From the NCBI GenBank assembly GCA_003990745.1, contig RBNI01002004.1, forward strand, positions 1 to 20,082: a stretch of DNA of 20,082 nt, written 5' to 3'. Positions 7,851 through 18,716 of this stretch are shown in pieces (position 1 is the stretch's first letter; every line of letters begins with the position of its first letter). The position numbers were made by a program, and so were the translations under genes. Under the pieces are notes generated by a model, which saw only the letters and a list, made by a program, of their open reading frames with translations, was not told the DNA's origin and did no database searches. Source of the DNA: Jimgerdemannia flammicorona. Lineage: Eukaryota > Mucoromycota > Endogonomycetes > Endogonales > Endogonaceae.

Positions 7851-8131
7851 TGACATGTCTTTCAGCTGCTTGGATAGAGATGGGAACTGGTTCTTACTGT
7901 GGGATTAGAACTTGGCTAGTGCTAGACCTGGTTGTTCTCAGTAATTTATTTCAGACTCCAGCTGGTGTCAGTTGCAGGAACTGCAGGAGAGGGACTTCTA
8001 TCTTAACTTCTTGAATCTTCTGCCAGGCTTCATTGTAGATGTCTCTGGGCATGGTCTTTGGGGTGTACTTCTTCTTGGGCTTTGGGGCAGCAGGTTCCCA
8101 TACTTCTTATTCCATTTCTTCATTTTCTGGT
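7851..8131 (-). pseudogene. Gag-to-protease linker of a fungal-type Ty3 polyprotein
   Basis: In the frame of the protease N-terminal half this reads a Pro/Lys-rich block (KPKKKYTPKTMPRD, about 8041-8085). An amphipathic stretch follows, with IYNEAWQKIQEVKIEVP and LLQFLQLTPAGV (about 7954-8037). A short helical block of the form D-I-x-L...V-x-hydrophobic-LL before the protease is common in fungal Ty3 polyproteins, from general knowledge. At least five in-frame stops break it. It likely holds the gag-protease junction. Confidence 0.55.
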
Positions 8132-8419
8132 GGCAGCTCATTTGTCTTAGGGATAAAAGGTGAAGGAGTCTGGGGGAGGTGTTTCTACTTATTCCTCTTC
8201 ATGTTCTTTGTCTACCTCTTGGATGATTCTTCTGCTGATATTCCTGGATAGTCTTCCTACAGGTCTCTTCCTTTTCTCTACTGGGTAGACTGTTTTTCAG
8301 GTGGTAATCTTGGTAGAGTATAAGTCTAGGTTACTGTAGTCTTTACTGTTGCTTGCTTTCTCGAAATCTTCAACAGGATGGACTTCAGTCTTCTTATACT
8401 GAGTGTCATTCCTTTGGTT

Positions 8420-9890
8420 TGGTAGTTCTGAGTCCCTTCAGTCACTTCTTTTGTTGTCACATTCAGTGGCATAGTGTCTGAATTGTCCACAGTAGAAGCA
8501 TTGGACTTGAGCTCTGTCTCAGACAGAGTATCTTCTTTCTTCTTACTGGTAATTCCTGTTATCTCTTGGTGGATAACCTTAGCTCCTCTGTGGTGGGTAT
8601 CCTCTGTTGTCTTGGTAGCTCTGATTTTCGCATGTGGTGAGTTTTTCAATCTGTCCAACCAATTGGTCCAACTTGGAGCTGAGGTCTTGGATTTTGCTTC
8701 TGTTCTTCTTTCTTTCTTTGACTGGCCTTCTTTTTTCAGATCTTTCTTGTTCTTGAAGGAGTCCTTGTAGGGCTTTGACCAAGATGTCTTCTTTATCTTC
8801 TTTCTTGTCATGATCACTCCAGGTAGTTTCTTGTCTGACATTGAAGAATCCTTGGGCTATATCTACTTGCTCTTCAGGCCTTCTGATGACTAGAGTGCAG
8901 ACATGCTGAGCAATGTTTGGGGGAATTCTGTTCATGAAGGTCATTGGACCTATGATGTCCTGGGTTGGTGACATTGAACCCAGCAGCATACATTCTCTTC
9001 TGGATTCTTATGAAGAAGACTCTGGGTAATTCTCAAAGATTCATCTTCATTCCTATGATGGATTCTTGAGCCTTGTGGCAGGCTTCATTTCCTGCATACT
9101 TTCCAATGAGCCAGTGGACCATGGCCATATATTTTAGCTCATAAGACATTGCTGCTTGTATCTGTCTCACCAGTTCTGAATTTGGGTCATTTGCTGTTTG
9201 GTGGAAAATTCCTCTGGCTGGTTCTCTGAGCTGAGCCTTGTAGATGATAATTTTTCTTTCATCTGAGAGATTCCTCAGGGCTGCAATTCCTTCAATTCCA
9301 TCAAGGAATTCCCTGGGGTCTTCCTCTGAGTATTCTGCAAAGGTTGGCAATGAGGTGGCCATTTCATCATCACTTTCTTCTGATTCTGGTTCTGGTCTGA
9401 AATCTGATTCTGATTCACTTTCTGAGCTGTCACTGGAGATGGAGGTGCCTGGGTATCCTGAGGATAGTGTTCTGGACCTTGGATGAAGTAGAATGAGCCT
9501 AGGTATTCTTGTAGGAGCTACTTCTAACTCTGCAAGGGCTTGTGGTAAAGATTCTATTGGAGATTGATGGGACTGGTATGGGGTGTCTGGCTGTAAGATC
9601 TCAGACTTGTGTAATAAGATCTTCTAGTTCTTGTACAAGTTCTTCAAAATCTCCAACAGGGCCACCTGTGTTGTCTGGTTGATCTGGTTGGAGATTTTGG
9701 GCTATACTGGCTTCTGGTTCTGGTTGAAATCCTTCTGATACTGGGTAGTTGACAAGTCTTGATGTGATTACTTCTCTTCTTGTCCAAATACTAGTGATAA
9801 CTGGTTCTCCTGAGGTAGCAGAGATTGGTATTGTATCAAATATATCCAGTTTGACTGTGGGTTCTTGTGAGCTGAAAAGTCATGTTGATT
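8420..9890 (-). pseudogene. gag: capsid-like and nucleocapsid (CCHC) regions, broken
   Basis: Gag forms the virus-like particle. An acidic Ser/Glu-rich N-terminal part (about 9363-9450, SDSSESESESDF) leads into the capsid-like frame 9033-9362 (LPTFAEYSEEDPREFLDGIE...), typical of retrotransposon gag. The next frame (8579-8989) has an R-rich and Q-rich stretch and a coiled-coil-like block (SKLDQLVGQIEKL). The zinc knuckle CFYCGQFRHYATEC (8459-8500, C-x2-C-x4-H-x4-C) is in that same frame but lies beyond in-frame stops: TAA at 8579-8581, then TAA and TGA. The true start cannot be fixed because the N-terminal region (9500-9890) also shifts frame near 9600. Confidence 0.85.
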
Positions 9891-9899
9891 TTGAAATCT

Positions 9900-9916
9900 T
9901 CCCAGTTGAGCCCCCA
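9900..9916 (-). other. Primer binding site matching a tRNA-Pro 3' end
   Basis: On the minus strand TGGGGGCTCAACTGGGA lies just inside the LTR that begins at 9923. Its complement ends in CCA and parses as a tRNA 3' end: T-arm strand CCCAG, acceptor strand TTGAGCC, discriminator C, then CCA. Acceptor GGCTC and a C discriminator fit tRNA-Pro, the primer also used by murine gammaretroviruses. The gap to the LTR is six bases. Confidence 0.65.
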
Positions 9917-9922
9917 AATACA

Positions 9923-10694
9923 TATAATGTACCTGACTCAATGGAGGCAAATTATAAGGTTGGAGGTTGGTGTAGCTTGGCTTGAGCCCCCAGTTACTTT
10001 GTCAAAAAGTAACAAAATGTTCTAAGATTCCTGAGGTCCTTGGTGTTTAGTGGTATAATAGTCAAAGCTGGATATCTGTGAGAGATTTCCTTATTGGGAC
10101 AGTTCTCTGGGTATAGCAGTGATTTGTGTGTGAATGGATTTCCTTCTTGAGTCAACTGAGAATTGGTAGAATTTTGTATATAGTGCAATGATCCCTGTGT
10201 GGCACAGCAGGTTCCTTATGTGATTTCTGAGTGATGATCTTGTGTAGTACAATGGGTTCCTTATGCATGACAATCTGGCAATTTGGCAGTTCTCCTTATA
10301 CAATTTGGTAGATAACTCAATTTGGGGTATGGATTCTCCTGAAATGGCAGCTTACTGGGAATTATACTGGCAGTGGATTCTTTACTGGGAACAAACAAAT
10401 AACTTGGATGTTGTGGATAACTCAGATAACTCAGATGTTGCAGATTCTTCCTGAATCAGTGAGCTTCTGGAAATAATAACTTAGGTGGTGCAGATAATTC
10501 AGATAACTCAGATGTCATGGATTCTTCTAAATTGGCAGACTTCTTGAAAACAGCGGCTTCAACTGGGAAATATAACAGGTGGCTTTTGGGAAAGAGTCTC
10601 TTAGCAAAGTTGTATCAAAGACTGACTTTATTTGTGCAAATAGATTCACTGCGAAGTTGTGTCAGAAACTGACTTGAGCAAGGCAGCTTTCTCT
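9923..10694 (-). repeat. Right LTR (5' LTR of the minus-strand element), part outside the LINE
   Basis: It matches the left LTR from 870 onward. The TGTAA end has decayed to TATAA at 9923-9927. It carries the same blocks, such as the stretch around 9990-10070 that equals 937-1017 almost base for base. It is cut at the poly(T) of the inserted LINE; the other part is at 16469-17047. Small open frames here are chance frames. Confidence 0.9.
10685..10694. repeat. Probable target-site duplication of the nested LINE (AGCTTTCTCT)
   Basis: AGCTTTCTCT lies at the poly(T) junction and occurs again at 16469-16478 where LTR similarity resumes, and also at 16429-16438. The left LTR has AGCTTTCTGG at the corresponding uninterrupted place (about 1770). 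Which of the two right-hand copies is the true duplication is unclear. Confidence 0.6.
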
Positions 10695-10716
10695 TTTTTT
10701 TTTTTTTTTTTTTTTT
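10694..10716 (-). other. Poly(A) tail of the nested LINE (seen as 23 T on the plus strand)
   Basis: An uninterrupted run of 23 T marks the 3' end of the minus-strand LINE. It follows an AATAAA-type signal (TAATAAAGTGG on the minus strand, about 10734-10744). It directly abuts the target-site sequence of the LTR. Confidence 0.88.
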
Positions 10717-10862
10717 AATAGTCACTTAGACTTCCACTTTATTACTACTATTATAACAACAATAAACCATGACCATTACTGTAATATAATATAAATAGGT
10801 AGAGATGTTCAACTGACTCCTTCCTTCCACCTAACTCTATGATTATCTAACACCAGGTACCC
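10717..10862 (-). other. 3' untranslated region of the nested LINE
   Basis: AT-rich sequence between the last traces of ORF2 and the poly(A). It contains the polyadenylation-like hexamer near the tail. Its last ~20 bases resemble those before the poly(A) at 164-184, linking the two LINEs as relatives. Confidence 0.6.
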
Positions 10863-13800
10863 TTGACTCTGCTGTACAATGTCCTGTACCTTCCTCAAAA
10901 CTCCTGGTTGAAGCTGCTTCCCCTGATACCACCACCCCTGCACTATCTCCTAGAGAAGCCACTTCTATTGCTCCACCAACTCACCAATCCCCATCCATGG
11001 GTCCTGTTCAAACACCCATCGCCAATATACCACCATCAGAACCCAGACCCCCAGGACCCAACCTAGGCTACCCCAGATATCACCAATCTCCCCCACCAGC
11101 TGGCACTTGACCACCAGACTGATGGGAACCCCTGATCTTCGATCTCCAGAGCCCCAGTAATCTTCCAAGCTCTGCCAGAACCCTTCAACCCCAAGGCAGG
11201 CTGCCAGAACATACTCTGGTGTCTATACCACACCTCACCACACCACTCACAGTCCTGGCATCCATCTACCTCCATCTATCCTGTCTGGTAACCCAGCATC
11301 ACATTCCTTCTCAAAAATCACCACCATACTACCCAGTACTTAGGGGGCACTACCTTGAGCAAAGAGGTCCCCCAACCCCAGACTTGGCCCCACTCTCAGC
11401 CATCACCAAGTCCTGCCTTCTGCCAACCAACTGGCCATCTCTCCAGGGGTCCAGACCTAATCTACTCCATTGCCTCAATAAGTGAATACTCCTTCAGACT
11501 ATGGCCACCAATGTGGAGGTCTCTCAGTTGCCACCATCTCTGCTCAGGGTCTACACCAATCTCTATCTCTGGCCCTGCCAACCCCATGGTCAGCTAGACC
11601 TCTACTATGCTCTACCAAAACCCCTTGTATTGGAGTTTGCTTACATTTCTAACCTGAAGCAGACCCCTTATGTCCTTCCAAACCTCACCATGAGGGCAGA
11701 ACCTAATCTCCCAATTGTCCATAGCTAGTCTGCCCCAGCCCTCCTTGCCCAGTGCAACCAATCAGCACCCCCACCAACTCTAAAGCACCTTCAGCTATCA
11801 CCTGAAGTCCACCAACCCCAGGCCCCCCTCAGTTATCTGCATCACCAATATATCTCACCTGATCTGTGGCTACTTTCCCCACCACAACCACTCTTCCACA
11901 ATCTCCTTTAGCTGCCACACCACTGACCCTGGGAAATCCAGGTAGTACTCTAGATACTATAATTTAGGCAATCAATATACATTCAAGACCACAATCCTGT
12001 CTACCAAAGAGAAGCTCCTTCCTGACCAATCAGTCAAAGCACCTTCCCACCTCTGAATCATACTGCTCCACCACTTCTTTGGCAGAACTGTCCCATATAC
12101 TGAGAACCAAACACCCAGATACTAAACAGTACTCTCTGCTGCCACTAACTGTCCAAATTGTCCATGTACCCCCAGACCTGCACTAAGTTCTATTGTCTCA
12201 CACTTGCTCTAATTCAGCTTCACCCCTGCCAACCTTTCATACTGCCCAACCCCTTCCTGCAAGAGATCCACATCCTCCATACTACTCAACCCTACCACCA
12301 TGTCATCTGCAAAAGCACCTAGCTTCCAGGCCACATCACCCATCTGTAATCCAGAAAGCTGCCCCTTCAGTTATACCAGTAATAGCTCCAGAGAGAGTAT
12401 ATAGGGAGGGGGGAAAGAGGATCCCCCTGTGGCACACCTTGCCCCAAGGCAAACTCTGGGCCATACCATCTATTCATCATAACAGCTGCTTGGCTTCCCC
12501 ACACTAAGCCCATCAAATGCCTAGCTTCAGCTATACTAAATCCTACTCTCCTCAGAACAGCCTCCAAATACCTCTACCACACTCTGTCATAGGCCTTCTC
12601 TTGATCCAAGAAAACCATCCAGCCATCCACCTGCTGACTCCTACATCCTTCTAAGACATTCTGCACCCAAGCAATACTATCTCAGATCTGCCTCCCCTTG
12701 ACAAAACCTCACTGCTCTTCACCCACCAGTATGCCCACATACTGCTGTATTCTCTCTGCCAAAATCTTGGAGACCAGCTTTCTATCCACATTCAGCAGCA
12801 TGATAGGTTGCCAATTCTGCCATACATGCTAATCACTCTTTTCCTTATATAGTAGAGAGACTAACCCCAAGGAGCCATTACTAATCCAGCTGTCCTCCTT
12901 TAGCACAAAGTTGGCCATCTCCACTAACCAGCTATCAAACTCTGCCTGGAACTCCTTCAAGAATTCCCAGGGCAACCCATCCTCCCCAGGTAATAAACCA
13001 GCCTACGTCTTTCTCAATACCCCCAAAACCTCATCCAAAGATATCTCACCCATTACTGCTTCCCCTATCTCAGGTAATGCCATTACTGGCCAACTGTTCA
13101 CCATATTGTCATTATCCTCCCAAAGCTCCACATCCTCAGTAAGCTCCCCTCCACCCTGCTAGAGAGCTTGTCATTTTCTTGAGATCTCTCCCAACATGTC
13201 AGCAATCTCCGAGACCTCTATACCATCTTCACACAACACTGAGGCCCAGCTGTATTGTACCCTTCTGGCCTTCAAAATGCCAGACAGATATTTAGTTGAC
13301 CTCTCTCCTTCCTCCAACCACCTAGCCCTTAGCTTAGCCAACAGGCCATCTATCTTCTTATTCTCAGCTGCCTTCAAATATGCCTGCAACTCTGCCACCT
13401 CCACTGCTAACTGGTGGCATACTTCTCCAGATAAGTTACCCTCTTCCATTAGCCTCAATTGCCATCTCAGCCCTTTTTCCACTCTTCTCTTCTTATCCTT
13501 CTGCTCTTTCCCCACTACCTCTCCAACATCATGCCAGTAGGCATCAGCCAGATGTTTGAATTTATCCCACCATTTGGCTATCAGCTGTCCATTATTCTGC
13601 CATTGTTCTACCTCCTGTCTCACAATGTCCACAAACTGTTCTCTCTCCTTCTTCCTCCTAAGCAAAGCCATGTTAAGGTGCTAGCACTCTCCACCACTGC
13701 CTGCCACTTGGAATCTTCCACACACCTCTACTCTCCAATGATCTGACCAAGGGCACCAATATACCTCTGCAGTATCCAATATATTACCCCAATACTTGGC

Positions 13801-14429
13801 TACTAGTATCCAATCTATTTGCATTCCAACCAATCCTCCATTGACTGGGTACCATCTGGTAAAAGGTCCTGACCTATTCCCCTGATACAGACAGACTCTA
13901 TCTACTAGTCCCATATCATACTCCACCTGAAGCCAACAAGACAGTCCAGAGGACATTGCTACTCCAGCCCCACCATCAGATCTATCTATAGTTCTATTAT
14001 GCACTATATTGAAGTCTTCTCCAAAAATGTCCAAGACAACTGCCCCCAACCCTCCCAAGCCTGCCAGCCCTCAAATTATTGGTTTTGCTCTCTGCCAACT
14101 GCAGGAAGGTAAATTGAGCCTACAGCCAAGCCATCTTCTGCTCCTCCTTTCAGTCTTCCCCACACCAATCTGTCACCATAGACCTCCACCTCCACCAGCT
14201 TGCCTTTACCAACACCAACCAAGATGCTCACCTGCTTGTTCCAACCTGCTCCACCATACCATTCTTTACTCCACACCTCATAGTCTTACTCCCTATAAGC
14301 CTGAATATCCTGAAGAAAAACAATATTATATCTTCTGATGTTAAGTTATTGAAATAGCCACTGCCTTTTAACACCATCATGCAATCTATTGACATTGATT
14401 GATAAGATGTGTAAACTGTTCATCATCAT
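10863..14429 (-). pseudogene. LINE ORF2: endonuclease, reverse transcriptase and zinc-binding C-terminus (broken)
   Basis: ORF2 nicks the target and copies LINE RNA into it. It likely starts at one of three Met codons at 14421-14429. The APE-type endonuclease begins SINVNRLHD and has VFLQD near 14310, GEDFN at 14008-14022 and the catalytic SDH at 13738-13746. A linker with LEEGERSTKYL follows near 13270-13305. The RT runs from about 13000, with PIMLLNVDRKL, DQEKAYDRV holding the first Asp, GVPQGDPLSP near 12405-12435, and FADD at 12302-12313. A Cys block CQDCEWC near 11240-11260 fits the zinc-binding tail (zf-RVT) of LINEs. Breaks: frameshifts near 14060-14076 and in the C run near 12390-12400, and several stops. 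Two TGA codons fall where Arg is expected in the QRGFVKGRQIRD-type block. Confidence 0.92.
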
Positions 14430-14441
14430 CAAAGAAATTGT

Positions 14442-16291
14442 TTAAAGCTCAGCTGAGACTACCATCACTTTCTCTGCCCTTCCTCTAATGATCACTTGCT
14501 GCTCCTCACAAATTGCCCTCCAGATACAATTGCCATTTGCACTGCTGCAGAAAAGGTCCACTCTCTCTGCCACCACCTTCCTGATGTCTGTCATCCTGCT
14601 CTCATCCACATCATATTCTTCATCATCCAATAGAGCTGCTACCATCACTATCACCAGCTTTGGTCCCTGCATTGCAACATTAAGAAATCCTTTCCACATC
14701 TTCTGAGATCTATAGAAGACATCCACTTCCTTGATATCCTCCTCTGCAAGTTCCTCAAGTACTGCCTGATACCAGTTCTCTACTGTCATTGCTAGGGGCT
14801 TAGGAGTTGATGGTCTAGGAGTCCTGCTCAACTCTTGCAACTGTTTCCTATCTGCTGACACATCTGAGGCCACATCCACCAGTTCATCCTCCTCCACAGT
14901 CTTCTATACACCACCTCACCAGCCTCAGGACACTCCCAATGAACATTTGCTGCCCCAGCCATATGGGTATCCTCCAACTACATTTCTGGCACCACTTCAG
15001 CTTCATCCTCAAAACCTCCTTCTCTCATCTCCTTATCTATCCACTTTCCTCTCACCAGTGCATGTGCTGAGCTCTCCACATCACCCAGCTGGGAGAAGGA
15101 CACCTCCACTGCTTTCACTCCTTCCATTTGATTCCTAGCTGCCTCTACTTACACCTCCTCTTCCACTGCTGCCCCCTGAAGAACTGCCTGCAATTGCTCT
15201 CAATTCCCTTTCCTCTATCTCTTCTGCTTGCCATCTCTTGAATCCAGACCCAATCCTTGGCAAACTCTTCTCACTTCCTCTTTCACAGCTCCTTGGTAGC
15301 CTCTCTCTCCTCCAGAGCAATTGCTAGCTCTTCTTCCTCCTGTTCAGCCCCATTTCTCCTCCACACCTTATACTCTTGCCCTCCAATTTGAATCCCCTCT
15401 AGCCAATCTTGCCCCAGCCCAGTTGCCTCCTTGCCTTCCAGTTGCAGCATCACCTCACAGTTGCCATTCCTCAATTTAGTACTCTTCCAAAACATGAACC
15501 CAAAATCCACCATCTCACCATAGCTACACAATGCCTTCATCACCATCTCCTTGGTCTCCTGTCTGCCCAGAGTTGGCAGGCCTTCTACCATCAGCCAAAC
15601 AGCATATGGGTCCCACCTCAAACACCTTGCCATCCCAATCCAGACACCCTTGACAATCAGTCCCTTCTCCAGTACCTTTGTCATCACATCCTCCTCCACA
15701 AATCCAATCTCCACTGCCTCTGCCAAAGAGATGAACTTCAAGAACTCTGCTCTAGTTACTTCATTTCCCACTATCCTCAGAACCTCTCTAGCTGACATAG
15801 CTAATCTCAGAAAGTTTACTGAAACTGCCCATATAGATACTGACTTGTGAAAGAAGGGCCTCATCTGTCCCAGCTGCCAAAGTCACCTTTTCTTTGATTT
15901 CAGAAATGCTAGCAGTCACCTTGCTAGCCACAACTGTGCCACCAGCAGTTCTCTCCCCAGCTACCAGCCCAGTCCCAGAAGACCCAGTCCCTGATATCAC
16001 ACCACCAGACCCCTGTCCCCTGCCAGACACCTGACCTGTCACCTGACCCATCATCTGACCCCTCCCCCTGTCAATACTACACCCCCCCTGCCCTACCCTC
16101 AAGGGCCTGGCTGCAGCCCTCCTGCCTCCCACTATAGTATGCCAGGCCTCAATACCACCAGACCTCCTCTGACCACCAGCCCCTCCAGCAGCTGTGCCAG
16201 CCTCCGCCACAGCTGCAAAGGTCTTAGGAAGGCCCAGACCAGGCCTCCTCCTCTCAAGACACTTAAAGCTAGAGGAACCTTAACTAGCCAT
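14442..16291 (-). pseudogene. LINE ORF1, RNA-binding-type protein (broken)
   Basis: ORF1 proteins bind LINE RNA. The probable start is ATG at 16289-16291, followed three codons later by a TAA. The first part (to about 15830) is Gly-, Ala- and Arg-rich and likely disordered. After a frameshift the part at 15283-15840 reads a folded domain (around 15470-15610: VEGLPTLGRQETKEMVMKAL), which looks like the beta-alpha-beta start of an RRM; I infer RNA binding. A Gln/Glu- and Ser/Gly-rich zone follows, then a further frameshift into 14442-14897, an acidic C-terminal domain of unknown family. That domain ends 24 residues after SANGNCIWRAICEEQ. No CCHC knuckle was found. Confidence 0.7.
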
Positions 16292-16440
16292 ATTACCAAA
16301 ACTTGATAGTTTTTACTGAAACTTGTTATACCTTGTAGGTAGACTCTCACTACATGATATGTACTAGTTTGTTCAAAATAAAAACTTGAAAATATATTGT
16401 CTTTCACTGAAAGATGTCTGTGTGGCTTAGCTTTCTCTAA
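16292..16440 (-). other. 5' leader of the nested LINE and uncertain 5' junction
   Basis: About 150 bases precede the probable ORF1 start. The outer 40-60 bases include pieces that resemble the LTR target (TTCACTGAAAG, GGTTTGAGCAA), so the junction may be shifted or the target duplication may be longer than usual. Confidence 0.45.
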
Positions 16441-16468
16441 GTGGTTTGAGCAAAAGAAGTCCCAAGAT

Positions 16469-17047
16469 AGCTTTCTCTTAGGCTCTCTGAGAATGCAAAT
16501 AACTTAGAAATGACAGCTTATTTCTTAAGTGGCAGATTACTCAAATGGTGGCAAAGTTCTTTTTTGAACTTGGGTAGCAAACTCAGATTCTTCAGACTTA
16601 GTCTAGCAAGCATACCAATAATTCCAAAGGTGGTAAAGTTCTTCACTCAAACTTGGTGGTAAAATTAGCTTTGTATTGGAAAGTAGACCAGAGTATAAAT
16701 AAGGAGACCAATGCTCAATCTTTAGATTTATACTTCAATTCAGATTGAGGTTTATTCACTCTTATTTCTGGGGTAATTTATACAGTTGTGGTTGCTATGA
16801 GTTACTATGTTGCTAACTATAGATTGCTAACTATGGCAAGTATTCCTTGAGGGTACAGTATATCTTGAGAGTATAGTGTACCTTGAGGGTATAGTATACC
16901 TTGAGGGTACAGGTAAATATACTGTTTCTGGTATCTCTGGCTAAATATACAGATTGGTGCAGTAAAGCAGTCTTGGTTGCTTAGTACACTAGATATAGTA
17001 TGTGGCTAATTTATGATTCTGGTAGTACAATTCTGTTGCTCATCACA
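16469..17047 (-). repeat. Right LTR, part beyond the LINE
   Basis: Similarity to the left LTR resumes here. GAATGCAAATAACTTAGAAATG (near 16491) matches GAATGTGGCAAATAACTTAGAAATG (near 1777). The blocks AGGAGACCAATGCTCAATC and GAGGTTTATTCACTCTTAT are shared. The end TCACA (17043-17047) matches TTACA of the left LTR. A TATAAATA sequence near 16694-16701 has no counterpart in the left LTR. Confidence 0.88.
16841..16912. repeat. Four tandem 18-bp palindromic units in the right LTR
   Basis: Units at 16841-16858, 16859-16876, 16877-16894 and 16895-16912 have a consensus close to TATACCTTGAGGGTATAG. They occupy the same LTR position as the units at 2129-2200 and share the flanks TAC...GTATAGT. The seven-base core is CTTGAGG instead of AGAGTCT. 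Confidence 0.85.
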
Positions 17048-17051
17048 CTAT
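17048..17051. repeat. Target-site duplication CTAT, right copy
   Basis: The same four bases as at 866-869, directly after the LTR end. Together they bound the Ty3 insertion. Confidence 0.6.
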
Positions 17052-17815
17052 ATCTAAAATTCTAGATTGTAGCAATTCTATCTCCATCTGAATAGCCCAA
17101 TAGATTATCAACAATGATATTATTGAACTATCACTAATAGGCTTTATTTTGGATAACATTGTTCTAACATTTGTTATGAATAAATTTGATGAATATTTTA
17201 TCCTCTTCAGTAGTTATATCAAAGTAGAGTATAATTTGACAGAGTGTAAATGATAGACTATCATATTAAATGGATATCAAATGGCTCATTTGGAATATTT
17301 GTACAGCAATTACTTATTCTACCTCTATAAATAGTAACTAGAACCATGAAAGTTAATAATTTAAAATAAAGCAAGATATGTAATATTTATTAAAATATGA
17401 TTTAATTCATATTCTTATACTTATAGTTATTATTAAATATCTCATCATATCAGAAATCAATTACCTACAAAAGTCCATATTTGGCCTGGTTCAGGTTGAT
17501 TACTACCTTTCTGCCATCATTTTGTTCTTAAGTATATTTATTAGAATAATTTCAATATTGGTTTATAATGTATAGCAAATAATAAATCTTGGACTTTTTT
17601 CAAATGTTGAAAAAGTGAGGTATATTATCATTAGAGACTACCATAGTAGTTGCAGTAACAAATTATAGAGTATACTTGGATACAGCATTCATTTGTAGTT
17701 AGATATATAAAATTTAATTATAGAAAGATTTCTTTAGTAGTAGATAGTTATATTGCTCAAAGAGAACTACATACATATATATAATAAATTCTATAAGCAG
17801 GTTGATATAGAACAA
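17052..17815. other. AT-rich stretch without a recognisable gene
   Basis: AT-rich sequence with no open frame of useful length, no tRNA-like structure and no terminal repeats that I can see. It separates the Ty3 element from the next LINE and is probably host non-coding DNA or very old repeat remains. Confidence 0.5.
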
Positions 17816-17837
17816 TATGAAATTTGCTGAGCATACC

Positions 17838-18716
17838 AGTTTTGAGGAGCTACCAGCAACAATAGTGATAGAGTACTAGACAATGACTTCTGGAAAAAAA
17901 TGGTGGGAGTCTCAGGGGTACTGAGAGAGATGATGGTACTGTGTGATTGGATTATACAAATGGGGGAGAACAGGATCTGGGACTGGTGATGTTGCTTTAT
18001 AAGAACAAAGGAAGGCGAGAGGACTGGAAGAACTGGAGGCCAATTATGTTACTAGATATGGACAGAAAGTTGGTTACCAAGGTGGTGGTTGCAAGGTTGC
18101 AAAAGGTGGCCCAGCAAGTCCTGGGTGACAAGCAGAGGGGCTTTGTGGGAGGCTGGCTCATCAGGGATGGCACAGCATGGGTTTATGGAATTATTGAAGA
18201 AGTACAAGCCAGTGGACTAGATGGATGTCTGGTCTTTCTGGACCAGGAGAAGGCTTATGACCGAGTGCACAGGGTCTGGCTGGCGAAAGTTTTGGATAGG
18301 ATTGGAGTCCCACAACAGTTCCAGACAGCCATGGTCAGCCTACTGGAAGAAAGTAGGGCTGCACTCATGTGTAATGGACACAGAGGGGTAGCATTTCCCC
18401 TGGGTAGGGGGGTGCCTCAGGGGGACCCATTGTCTCCCATATTGTATGCTCTTTCTTTGGAGCCCTTCATGGACAGAATCAGGCAGAAGATAATGGAGCT
18501 CTCTATCTTTGGCATTGAGTGGAAAGTAGGGGCTTTTGCGGATGACATGGTGGTTGGACTGGGATCAATTGCGGATGTTGGGAAGCTCCAGGAGACAGTG
18601 GAGTGATATGAGACAAACTCTGGGGCTAGGCTCAATTAGCATAAGTGTGAGACAATGGTGTTAGGCAATGGTCTGGTGGGAGGGGAGATTATGGTACCAT
18701 TGTCCCTGCTGGTGAG
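17838..18716 (+). pseudogene. LINE ORF2 reverse transcriptase domain (truncated, broken)
   Basis: The RT shows motifs in order: WRPIMLLDMDRKLVTKV, KQRGFVGGWLIRD, FLDQEKAYDRVH with the first catalytic Asp, GVPQGDPLSPILYALSLEP, and FADDM with the Asp pair at 18541-18546. The longest open part is 17950-18603. The apparent start codon there is TTG directly after a stop, so it is not a real start; a frameshift near 17940-17950 joins it to the upstream similarity. TGA at 18604-18606 and a TAG some 11 codons later interrupt the YETNSGARLN region, and a frameshift follows between about 18690 and 18716. The minus-strand frame at 18417-18635 is a shadow. Confidence 0.93.

Larger units (their letters stand above)
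10694..16440 (-). mobile_element. Near full-length LINE with ORF1 and ORF2 nested in the Ty3 LTR (decayed)
   Basis: Read on the minus strand the element has a short 5' leader, ORF1 (16291-14442), ORF2 with endonuclease, RT and a zinc-binding tail (14429 to about 10863), a 3' untranslated part and a 23-base poly(A) tail. The two-ORF plan with an APE-type endonuclease is that of L1-like or Tad-like LINEs; I cannot place the clade without a tree. I count only about five CG dinucleotides by eye in nearly 6 kb, and stops and frameshifts are many. The 5' boundary lies somewhere between 16400 and 16470. Confidence 0.9.
870..17047 (-). mobile_element. Degenerate Ty3/Gypsy (Metaviridae) LTR retrotransposon with dUTPase, split by a nested LINE
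   Basis: The element reads on the minus strand. It has two similar LTRs (870-2366, and 9923-17047 with a LINE inside), a PBS next to the right LTR, a purine tract next to the left LTR, and a gag-pol internal region. The pol order protease-RT-RNase H-integrase defines Ty3/Gypsy; Ty1/Copia has integrase before RT. Without the LINE it is about 10.4 kb, long for the group. The LTRs are about 1.4-1.5 kb and an extra ~2 kb lies between protease and RT. Every coding domain carries stops or frameshifts, so this copy cannot move by itself. No envelope gene and no chromodomain were seen. Confidence 0.93.

Noticed and set aside
2380..9922. An envelope gene making this a retrovirus-like errantivirus
   Set aside because: Pol continues to the polypurine tract, with no room and no frame for a membrane protein.
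16132..16407. Minus-strand frame of 91 codons upstream of LINE ORF1
   Set aside because: It overlaps ORF1 in another frame. The ORF1 frame has the Gly/Ala/Arg-rich composition and a better start at 16289-16291.
17947..17949. Start of a gene at 17947
   Set aside because: The codon is TTG directly after a stop, and LINE similarity continues upstream in another frame, so it is a frameshift point, not a start.
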